Source: Phytopythium helicoides
Lineage: Eukaryota > Oomycota > Peronosporomycetes > Pythiales > Pythiaceae
Direction: 5' to 3'
DNA length: 64,000 bases
NCBI GenBank assembly: GCA_024867545.1
Contig: JANFNE010000030.1
Location: 62,001 to 126,000, forward strand
This document shows positions 55,483 to 64,000 of this stretch, piece after piece. A program made the position numbers and the translations under genes. The notes beneath the pieces are model-generated. The model was not told where the DNA came from. It was given only the letters and a program-made list of their open reading frames with translations, and ran no database searches. Each line of letters opens with the position of its first letter. Position 1 is the first letter of the stretch.

Positions 55483-57611
55483 TCATCGGCCATTCTTGTC
55501 TGCAAACAGCTTGATCTCGTCAAAGATGCGCGCCTTCAGCGCGTCCTTGTTCAGCGGAACATTTTCGAACTCCATGCTGAATGGATTCTGCTCCACAGTC
55601 TCCGACTGCACGCGCCTCACAGGCTCGAGGAACGGGTGGGCGAGGGCCTTGTCCACCTGCAAATACGAATCCATGAATGTTAGACGTCTTCCCATGCAAA
55701 TCAGCTCACGATGCCAACCCGTACCGAAATCCGAGTGTCGGGGTTGAACGACAGCATCTGCTTGAGCAGGTCGAGAGAGTCCGCAGGTGCACCGGGGTAC
55801 ATCTACAAGTAAAAGGATATTAGCACCCAACGAAAAGTATCATCTCGGGATATACAGCAGCCTACCTCTCGCAGGTCGCGCGGATCTTTCTTTGGCAGCT
55901 TGCGCAGGTACTGCTTCACCTCGCCCAGTGAGCCGATGTCATTCTCGCCGGGCGTGCCAATGACATTGAAGATCACATTTAACTGATCGAGCTTATCGGA
56001 GTACGTCGTTGGCCGGTCAGCGCTAAGCGGAAAACAAGAGCGACCCGGGAAGAGAGGAACACGCTCTTGGTATCGTGGGCAGCTCTCAACCTGCATGCTC
56101 AACAGCTCTGCAAAGATGCACCCGACACTCCACATGTCCACAGCGAACGAGTAGTCTTGCAGTAGGATGAGTTCGGGAGCACGGTACCAGCGCGTCACAA
56201 CGTGTTTCGTCAGCTGACGCTTCATCTTGGGTGCATTATCCCCCGATGACGGGGTCGAGGACGCGCTCCCAGGAGATGGCGCCGACAGCCCGCCATCCGA
56301 GGTGGTCGGAGACTTGGAGTCCTTCGGAGAGTACAGGTGCTTGCTGAGCTCTTCCATAGACAAGTTGCTTTCCATGACACGAGAGAGGCCAAAGTCGCAG
56401 ATCTGTGATATCAGTCACGCGTGATCGTCAGAGTGCGTTTCAAGCAACGAATACAACCAATCCATCGCATTCGTACCTTCAGCGTGCAGTCTTCGTTCAG
56501 CAAAATGTTGGCGGGCTTTAAGTCGCGATGAATCACGTTCGCCGAGTGGACATACTTCAGGCCACACAACAACTGGTACATGAAGACTTGGATGTGGCGG
56601 ATCGTGAGGTACTGCGGGCTCATAATGAGCTTGTGCAGATCCGTGTCCAGGAAATCAAAGACCAAGTACAGGTCCGTGAACGACTCGAAGCTCTCCGGCG
56701 GGATGACGTCCACCAGGTCGATGACCTGAGAGTGGCTAAACCCAGTAAAAAAAAAACACATGGATGAGCAACTGATAACGACGCTAGAAGACGAGTTCTG
56801 TGAGAACTTCTGTCACTTACTTGAGACGCCGAAGAATGTAGATTTCGCGGTACAGACGCTTGCAGTCGATCTCCTGGTCAAAGACGTTGATGATCTTCTT
56901 GATAGCAACCTTTTGCTGCCGCACGTTGTCGAACGCCTCGGCGACCTGTAAATCATGTCAGTCAGCCCCTCGGACGCAAAATAAATCAGGACTATGCTCC
57001 ATGCCCACCTGTCCGTAGGATCCCTTTCCGAGGAGGCGCACGAGCGTGTAGCGGCTCGAGACGTCCCAGTTGGCGAAGTTGCGCAGGTTGAGGGGCGCAG
57101 CGCGAGGCACGGGCGAGGGCGTGGGCGCGTGGGACTTTGCGCTGGCGGGGGTGCTATCGTCTCCGCCGGCGTCGCCCTGGGGCGTGGGGTTGTTGTTGGC
57201 GGCGCTGAAGTCCTCGCAGGGCGTCCCTGCGAAGCTGTCGGGCGTGTGGCTGAAGCCGTTGCGGTTGACAAAGGCGGGCGTGGGCGGGATGTTGCCCACG
57301 GGGCAGTGCGGCGTGGGCGCCACGTCCGCGTGCAGCATGGCCTTCTGGTGGTCGATGAACTGGTCCGAGGTCTGGATGCCGGCGTCCTGCGGCGTCACGG
57401 CCGTGCCTGCGGCGAAGCCCGGCGGTGTGAGTCCGTTGGCGATGCTGCTGGCCGAGGCGAAGCTCGAGCCGGCCGCGAAGCCACCTCCAGGCAGCGGGTT
57501 GGGCCGGGTGAGCTTGGAGCCGCGCTTGAGCCCGCCGGCGACGGGCCCCGGCGACATCTTGCGCTTGCGGTTGACATCGTTGGCGACGTCGTGGTCGGGC
57601 AGCGCCTCCAT
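55483..57611 (-). CDS. Atypical MAP kinase with TKH motif and activation-loop insertion
   Basis: Six exons: 57611..57009, 56945..56821, 56735..56477, 56402..55866, 55802..55725, 55656..55483; all phases join, about 591 aa. A long Pro/Thr-rich N-terminus (about 185 residues) with many TP/SP sites precedes the kinase domain. Seen are the Gly-loop [29 protein letters not shown] and DFG (332-334). The activation loop carries a Ser/Pro-rich insertion of about 44 residues and then [20 protein letters not shown]: Thr-Lys-His replaces the TEY/TDY of classical MAPKs, as in TSH-type kinases such as Plasmodium map-2. The MAPK hallmark [12 protein letters not shown] is present. It likely lacks dual Thr/Tyr activation. 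Confidence 0.88.
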
Positions 57612-58443
57612 GGCGGCGAAGGGGAACTGCGGTCGCTCCCGATCCTGGAAAACAAGAAGAAAGGACGGCGCGCACTGGCCCTCAGTATGGAGAGACAGGC
57701 GGCGGCGGGGCGAGGCGGGCGGGCGGCGGGGCGGGCGGCCGGGGGCGGAGCGCGCTGCGCGGGGCCGCGCGGCGCTGGGGGAGGAGGCGGGAGGCGGGCG
57801 GGGCGTCGCGGGGCTCCGGGCGCCGCGAGTCAAGGGGAAGTGGCGCTGATCGCCGATCGGCGAGGGAAGCGCTGGCTTTGGCGACGGATTACGTACTGTA
57901 CTGTGTGGAATCGATCGAAAGGAAAGCGAAGGGGGGGGGGGCTCGGGCGTACACGGTAACTCAGGCTTGACGTGTTTGGGCCAATCGGCGAGCGGGAAAG
58001 GGCTCGTCAGCCAATCAGCGCGCGCGCAGATTATTTTTGGACGCTTCCGCTCCTCTTCCCACAGATTCCAGTGCGCCACACCAAACTTGCGCCATCAAAC
58101 TCTGACTCCTGGGTAGTCACATCCATCCGCTTCGATTTAGAACGCCGCCTTGGATGCCACAGCGTGCATGCACGATACGCTAGTGATGCGGTGGGGTGGC
58201 GTGGCGTGCGCTGTATCGGCAGGAAAGGGCGCCGCGCCTGTCAGCGCCGCGTCCAATGGCTGCGCGACGGCCGCGGCGGGCAGGTCGGAACGCGGGCCAG
58301 AGCGCCCTCCTCCTCTCGATGGAGAGGGCGGACGACGCCGAATGAGCGCCTGGTTTCTTCGGAAGATCGCGCGTTTCAAGTGAGTCGCCCGAGCTTCAAG
58401 CGCCGAGGATCTTGGCTGGCCGCCCCCTTGCTCGCTAGCGACG
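57612..58443. promoter_or_regulatory. Upstream region of the MAPK-like gene with CCAAT elements
   Basis: About 830 bp. CCAATCAGCGCG is at 58011 and a variant CCAATCGGCG at 57981. A run of eleven G lies near 57930. Long GC-rich ORFs on both strands have no domain and I do not call them. Confidence 0.5.
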
Positions 58444-58845
58444 CTAGAAGAAGCCGCCGTCGGCCGCCAGGAACTCGTCCAGGTCGCCGGCGTCCACGGC
58501 GCGCGCCTCGACCGCGTTCTCGCGCCGCAGCTCGGCGCGCCGCTGCTCCTCGCGCTTCTGCTGCTCCTCGCGCTGGCGCTGGGCCGCCGCGGCCGCCTCG
58601 CGCGCGCGCGCCTGCTCCTGTAGCTGCTGGATGCGGCTCGTGGAGCTCTCGGCGCTCGCGCGCTGCCGCTGCTGGCGCCGCTCCAGCTGCTCCAGCTGCC
58701 GCTCGCTCGCCTCCACGCGCGCGATCTCGCTCGCAGCCTGCGCCTTGAGCTCGCGCACGCGCCGCAGCTGCTGTTCCAGGTGCGCGAGCTCCAGCGCGTC
58801 CGCCCGCTCCTCGTCCTCCATGAGGGGCTCCTGGCGGTTTGGCAA
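58444..58845 (-). CDS. Short coiled-coil protein
   Basis: A 133-aa frame (125 aa if it starts at the ATG at 58821, MEDEERADALEL). Almost all of it is a Glu/Arg/Gln-rich helix (LEQQLRRVRELKAQAASEI, QREEQQKREEQRRAELRRE), ending DLDEFLAADGGFF, an acidic-aromatic tail that looks like a docking peptide. I do not recognise a family. Its start lies about 120 bp from the start of the WW/FF gene on the other strand, so the two share a promoter. GC3 is very high. Confidence 0.65.
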   Translation of the reverse strand: MPNRQEPLMEDEERADALELAHLEQQLRRVRELKAQAASEIARVEASERQLEQLERRQQRQRASAESSTSRIQQLQEQARAREAAAAAQRQREEQQKREEQRRAELRRENAVEARAVDAGDLDEFLAADGGFF

Positions 58846-58966
58846 CTGAGGGTGGAGACCAAAACAAGGTAGAATGGGAGAGAACAGCTGCGGCGGTTTT
58901 GCATTGGAAATTGCACCGCGTTGTGGGATTTTTGTCTTGGAAAGGACGGAGCCGCGAGCGAGATCA

Positions 58967-60789
58967 ATGGCCGCCGCCTCGAAGCCGCCGCCGCCCCCGA
59001 CGGAGCGCGAGGCCGAGCCCCTGGAGGACGAGGAGCAGCGCGAGTTCCTGCTGAACGCGCTGGACGTGGCGGGCGACTGGTCGGTGCATGATGACGGCGA
59101 TGGTCGGCTCTTCTACTACAACCGGCGGTCGCGGGAGTCCCAGTGGACGCCGCCTGAGGGTTTCTCGGGCCTCGAGGGCGAGCTCATGATGAAGCTCATG
59201 CTGGAGAGCGCGGTAGCGCGCTCGGGGCCTTGGACGGCGCACGACGCGGGTGGTGGTACGCTCTACTACTTCAATGCCAAGTCCCGGGAGTCGGTCTGGG
59301 AGCGACCGAGCGACTGGGGAGTCCTGCCACCGCCTCCGCCAGCTGCAAAGGCCCTTGCTGCCCGTCAGGAGGGGGCTACGGACATTAGTGGCGAGACTAA
59401 GGATGATCAAGGCTCTGGCAAAGACAAGGAGGAGCAGAAGAAGCCCAAGAAAGACAAGAAGAAGAAGGAGAAGAAGGAGAAGAAGAAGAAGGCCAAGAGC
59501 GAGGAATCCGCTGACAAGGACGCGGTTTTGAGCGATGCTCATGCGACGAGCAAGGCGGAAGGTGGTGTGTCGGCTGAAGTAGAAGAAGAGGAAGAAGAGG
59601 AGGACCCCGAGGAGGTGGAGGAGGCCAAGCGGCGTGAAGAAGCGCACATGAAGCAGATCGCACAGTTCCGCGCCATGCTTCGCGAGAAGAACATCATGCC
59701 CTTTTGCCGGTGGTCTGTTGCTCTACCGCAGATTGCAGGTGATCCACGCTTCATGGTCATTTCCACGTAAGTGTTTTTGCTCGTTATGAGAGCATGGATG
59801 ATCACCACTGACGATATCTTGTGATGGCTGTAATTGAGAACAGGATGGACGAGCGCCGCGAGATCTTTGAGCATTTTGTCAAGCACCGCCGTGAGGACCT
59901 CAAAGCCGAGAAAAAGCAGAAGCTCAAAGAGGCTAAGAAGCTTTTTGGGGACTTCTTGACTGAACAGCTCGACGCTGGCAAGATTGACAGCAAGACCACG
60001 CTCAGCGTATTTCTGTCGACGCTTGAGGATCATGCTGATGCTGAGCGCCTCAAGCTCATCAAAGACGAGTCGCTTGCATTCCTAACAATCGATGTTCAGG
60101 AAAAGCTGTACAAGAAAGCGGTAAGTGTTTGTCTGTACGCGTCAGCTTTGCCGAATGCACGTGTACTGATAGTGACTTTGTCGGGTAAAATGTAGATTAC
60201 CGAGTTCCAAGAAAACCAGGTGAAGAGAGCTGACGAAATCAAGCGCTTGAGTACCTTCTTGGAAAGCAAGATGGCGAGCGACATTCTCTTGTGGGAAGAC
60301 CCAAAGGCGCAAGTTCTTGTTGACGAGTTTTACCAGGGAGAGGTGAACACAACCAGCCTGTTACCATCAATGAACCGTGAGCTTGTCTTCCGTGAAGTCT
60401 CTCAACAGCTTCGGTCTCTCCGGACAGAGAGTGAAAAGGAGCCTACGCCAACCATGCAGGTAACCAACGGTCGTGCAAGAGATGAACCGACAACGTCGGA
60501 ACGAAAAGAGCGGCGCGATGATGAGGATGAAAACCGAGGTCGACATCGGCACCGCTCTTCACGCTCACGATCTCACTCGCATTCAAGACGGCGTCGCCGC
60601 GACAGTAGTGATGACGATAGTCATCGTCGAGCGAGCAGAGGAAGAAGCCGACGCTCATCCTCAAGATCGCGCTCGCGCTCACGGTCGCGTTCACGGTCAC
60701 GCCGCCATCGTAGTCGCCGTCGATCGTACTCGTCATCCAGTTCTCGATCGAGGTCGCGTTCACGATCGCGCTCTCGCCGTCGGCGTTAG
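58967..60789 (+). CDS. WW and FF domain factor, TCERG1/Prp40-like, with RS tail
   Basis: Three exons: 58967..59766, 59844..60120, 60196..60789, about 556 aa. Two WW domains are visible: DWSVHDDGDGRLFYYN...SQWTPP and PWTAHDAGGGTLYYFN...SVWERP. A Lys-rich then Glu-rich linker follows. FF-type repeats start at FRAMLREKNIMPFCRW with ALPQIAGDPRF and continue after the first intron (MDERREIFEHFVKHRREDL; LFGDFLTEQLDAGKID). The C-terminus is a long Arg/Ser tail. TCERG1/CA150 and Prp40 bind splicing factor 1 and the RNA polymerase II CTD through WW and FF domains; the RS tail supports a splicing role. It is nuclear by inference. Confidence 0.88.
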
Positions 60790-60884
60790 ATGCATTGCTG
60801 CCAACTCCGATAGTGCACATCAGTTCAAAATGTTTGAAACACCTGGAGGCTAGTATGTTGGGTTATAGCGTCTAGGAATCATGT

Positions 60885-63328
60885 CTATATCTTGGGAGCA
60901 GGGGTGAAGTCGACTGTGTGGAGCGCGTACTTCGGCTCGTCCACGATCTTCATCACAGCCTGGACACCGTAGTCCAGCGGCACGGAGTAAATGCCGTCGA
61001 TGTTAACCTTCATATCCCACCCAAGCGACCGCATCGATACCCGGCGGGCTTTTCCTCTGCAGTCCATCACGAATTAGTATCAACGGTATGTGCTGTGTCA
61101 TGTTCAAGGATAAGGATCGCACCGTCGGAAGCGAATGTCGCCAAACGTGGCATTGATGATAGGCTCACGCACAATGTAGCCCATGTCAAGCGAATCTTCT
61201 GGAAAGGTTGTCTCCTTATTAAACCTGAAAACAAGGCAACCACCGTGAGCACCGTTAACCGTGTCTGTGCAATTTTGAAGACGTACGACTCGGTCAACTC
61301 TGTCACGGTCTCGTTCATGTGCATATGGTTCATGGCCTCGAGCACCTTTGCAACCTGCTCGCGGTAGATTTGGCACTGCTCATCCATTCACAAAAGCGCC
61401 GTCAGCTTCATTGAACGCCGCCTCTTCCACAAAAGTACAACGTACCGCGCTGTAAAACCAAGCGCTTGATCCAGTGCCGGTGCACACAATGATACCACTG
61501 CTGCGATGCGACTCGCGCTGGTTCTGGTCAATACCGATGTTGTAGTGGGACGGTCGCGATGCATCGCTCTCTGCGATGAACACCTCATTGAGTGCATACC
61601 GAGGCAACTCATACCAGTATCCGTCCTGGTTCACCATGCCCACGCGAATACGTTGGCGCACTCGCCATCGAAAGTCGCCCATTTGCAAACGTTCTAGTGC
61701 GTGGCTGAACCGGTTGACGACGTTGTCAATCTTGAAGCAGCAAAGGTTACCCTCGCTGCGAGCAGGGTCAGTGTTCAGTCCAGCGACGGGGATAGGCGTA
61801 TTCACGAAGCTTGCAGCTTTGAGGAAAGTGCCGTCACCGCCTGCTGAAAGCACCATATCAGCGCCTTCCACGGCGTCATGGGTCAGCTGATTTGCTGGCA
61901 CCACTGACACATTGATGCCTTCCTTCTTCAGACTGCATTGAAATAGAAAATTAGATCGAGGTCCGTCAAATGTAAGAAATGCAAAACATTTTCTTGCCTG
62001 GACTCGATCTCCTCGAGCGCCTCGATGTGATGGTCGTGGCTCGCCTTTAGTCTGTCGTGAACGAACCCTCGCATCGACATTTGTTTTCGCAGTGCATCTC
62101 TGCAATCGATGAAACACACACACGCATGTGAGCACAGTTAAACATTGACGCATCAAAATGTTGTCGCATCAACGCACCCCCTGTATCCGTGCAAGTCGCA
62201 CTCGTGCTGGAATCGCGACGTCTTGGCGACCACAACAACGTTTTTCAGACTGAGCGCCGGAGCTTCTGGGTACACGAGAGGAGCTGGGGTGTTGCCGAGT
62301 GTCCGGTCAACCTCAACGCTGGGTGTCGCCTGAGGAGCCGGTCCTCCTGCTGATCGCGTGTTTGAAGCGCCGAGACCCAATGGAACTTGGATGCTTGCAG
62401 ATGACTTCTCCTGGTAAGTCTCGCGCATGTACTCATCGGAGACAATCATGCGGGGCACGCGCTCGGCGATCGCAAGTAGCATCTCGTTGTCGTACACGGG
62501 TCGCTCAATCTTCATCCACCCCTTGGGGCTGAGCTTCTCGTTCCACGGACAGACAGAGCGCATATGGGTGAAGAACGGCGCCATCTTGCCGGTGTGCGGG
62601 TCCCGCCGCGTGTAGTGCAGAATGTGTCCGTTGTGGACCTGGTCCACCATCTGCCCAGACTCCTGCAGCTCGCGAAAGGTGTCTTGCGACATCCGCTCGA
62701 GGCGCGTGCGCATGGCCCAGATGACCTCTCCGTGGCACACGACGATGGCCTTCTTGTCTCCGCACTCTCGGTGCAGCGTCGCGAGCAGTCGGTCAGCGCG
62801 CTGCGCGACGGCCGCGAGCGACTCTCCTCCGGGCGGGGAGTAGTAGAAGCGGTCCAGCTCTCTGCGCTTGAGCTCGTCCTGCATCTTGAGCATGCGCTCG
62901 TGCTCGGACATGAGGTCCATCTGTCCCCAGTCGCGCTCGCGGATGAGCATCTCGGCGAACCACCGCGCGCCGGGCAGCGCCATGCGTCCGGCCGTCTCCA
63001 TGGCGCGCAGGTACTCGGACACGAGGTAGCGGTCGAAGTGGGCGAGGTTGTTGCGCTTGAGCCAGTCGCCGGCGGCCGCGGCCTGCTGGCGCCCGCGGTC
63101 CGTGAGGCGCCAGTTGCTGCTGTGGCGGTGCTGGAACTCGCCCACGAACAGGCTGTGGTCTCCGTCGAGCGAGCGCTGGCGCGCCACGTTGCCCTCGCTC
63201 TCGCCGTGCCGGATGAGCACCAGGTCGGCCAGGCGCGGCTGCACGGCGTGGTGCACGCGGGCGGCGCTGCTGAGCCGGCGCAGCAGCGGCCGCTTGGTGG
63301 CGCGGCGGAGCAGCGCGGTCTGGAGCAT
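60885..63328 (-). CDS. Mitochondrial phosphoglycerate-mutase-like / NAD kinase 2 fusion
   Basis: Six exons: 63328..62178, 62099..61998, 61932..61446, 61375..61287, 61224..61123, 61056..60885, about 700 aa. Every phase joins; intron 2 uses a GC donor. The start gives a mitochondrial presequence (ALLRRATKRPLLRRLSSAAR). A histidine-phosphatase/PGAM domain follows: LVLIRHGESEGN (His41), YLRAMETAG, PPGGES and VVCHGE (His199). From about residue 370 there is an NADK2-type kinase: NVVVVAKTSRFQHE, LSAGGDGTFLKAA (about 450), GLNTDPARSEGNLCC, IIVCTGTGSSAW and, late, YIVREPIINATFGD. NADK2 makes NADP+ from NAD+ in mitochondria. The N-terminal phosphatase may act on a phosphorylated metabolite or on NADP(H), which is speculation. 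Confidence 0.92.
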
Positions 63329-63711
63329 GGTCCGCTGGCTTGGCGCGGCTCTAGCGACTCGAGCAGAGCTCGCCCGGCCACGGGACCGGTACGGGCGGGT
63401 AGCTGGGCGTCTGCGCCGCCAGCGGCGACTGCGAGTGGCCCGGGGAGGCGGCTGGGGACGCGCAGGGAGGCCGCCGGCCGCGCGCTGCTGCTTGGCTCCG
63501 GTCGAGATTCCCTTGGGACTCGTCTTTGTGGCGCGCAGGTGGCGTAACCCGCGGGAAAGCGCGCATCTTGGGTTTTGTATAGTGTACCCCACCCATTAAC
63601 GCGTCCTGAGACGCGTCTCTTGCGCTTGGAGAAACGACCAATCAGCGCGAGACAAGAGTAACCTGGTTACGATGCCGTCGCCGGTGCGATCTTCAAGAGG
63701 CGCGGAGCGCT
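63329..63711. promoter_or_regulatory. Divergent promoter with CCAATCAGCG
   Basis: About 380 bp between divergent starts. CCAATCAGCGCGA lies at 63638. The long frames through the left part only continue the fusion gene's frame upstream of its presequence. Confidence 0.5.
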
Positions 63712-64000
63712 ATGGACGGTCTGGAGGCGCACTACGCGCTACTGCGCGAGGCCGCGGCCCAGCGGCATGCACTCCAGCTGAGGCTGCGGTCGAGCCTGCC
63801 GATGGTCTGGGCAGATGGTGCGCTGGTCATGAACCGCGCGGCTGGACGGCGGCGGATGGAGCCTTCGCAGCTAACGGAGAGCGCCGATTTGCTGCATGGG
63901 GACGACGAGATCTCGGAGCTGCTGGAGGAGTGGAGGGACGCTGGGAGGAAGAGGAGACTCGAGTGGGAGGTGACGAGGAGGATTGCTCGAGTCGACAGGG
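63712..64000 (+). CDS. 5' part of a gene cut by the window end
   Basis: An ATG at 63712 (GCTATGGACG) opens a frame that stays open to the last base, 96 codons. The protein begins MDGLEAHYALLREAAAQRHA and is charged and helical, with ELLEEWRDAGRKRRLEWEV near the end. It may be a coiled-coil protein. The family is not recognisable from this piece. It shares a promoter with the PGAM-NADK gene. Confidence 0.55.
   Translation, partial: MDGLEAHYALLREAAAQRHALQLRLRSSLPMVWADGALVMNRAAGRRRMEPSQLTESADLLHGDDEISELLEEWRDAGRKRRLEWEVTRRIARVDR

Noticed and set aside
62512..63547. Long ORFs on both strands over the PGAM domain
   Set aside because: Shadow frames of GC3-rich sequence; only one frame has RHGES and CHGE.

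Overview
The window is nuclear DNA from an oomycete (stramenopile), most likely of the Pythium/Phytophthora lineage. The evidence is short GT-AG introns of about 60-85 bp, high gene density with many divergent and convergent neighbours, oomycete-type WRKY19-like Cys/His repeat proteins, tandem LRR membrane proteins, a CAMTA-type regulator and an NADK2-type kinase fused to a phosphoglycerate-mutase-like domain. I see no transposon, CRISPR array, rRNA or convincing tRNA. All exon models come from reading splice sites by eye and checking that phases join; nothing was aligned to a database.

Layout. 0-1.1 kb: a spliced gene of unknown function. 1.4-6.5 kb: two paralogous Cys/His-repeat proteins on the minus strand, followed by a 3 kb stretch with no supportable gene. 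9.5-12.6 kb: a prolyl-4-hydroxylase-like enzyme divergent from a small presumptive mitochondrial protein. 13.4-17.1 kb: a kinesin with a ZZ zinc finger in its tail, divergent from a tandem pair of five-TM LRR proteins (17.2-22.4 kb). 22.4-28.8 kb: an IQ/SFI1-like helical-repeat protein and an NRDE2 homologue. 29.0-33.3 kb: three tandem adenine phosphoribosyltransferase (APRT) genes with degenerate PRPP loops. 33.3-40.6 kb: an unknown protein and a full-length ABCA transporter.

40.7-44.0 kb: a small basic gene with a broken frame, a four-exon Lys/Pro-rich protein, and a probable mitochondrial ribosomal protein (mL40-like). 44.1-47.9 kb: a seven-exon CAMTA with CG-1, TIG, ankyrin and IQ parts. 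49.0-50.2 kb: a GPI-anchored GH17 beta-glucanase. 50.3-54.9 kb: a TOG-array protein (crescerin/TOGARAM-like). 55.5-57.6 kb: an atypical MAPK with a TKH activation motif. 58.4-60.8 kb: a coiled-coil protein divergent from a WW/FF-domain splicing/elongation factor (TCERG1/Prp40-like). 60.9-63.3 kb: the PGAM-NADK2 fusion, divergent from a gene truncated by the window end.

These are mostly housekeeping and regulatory genes that do not form one pathway. Calcium/calmodulin (CAMTA, IQ protein), cytoskeleton (kinesin, TOG protein), RNA processing (NRDE2, TCERG1-like) and nucleotide/cofactor metabolism (APRT, NADK) recur. A shared CCAATCAGCG element sits upstream of at least four genes, and a near match upstream of a fifth.
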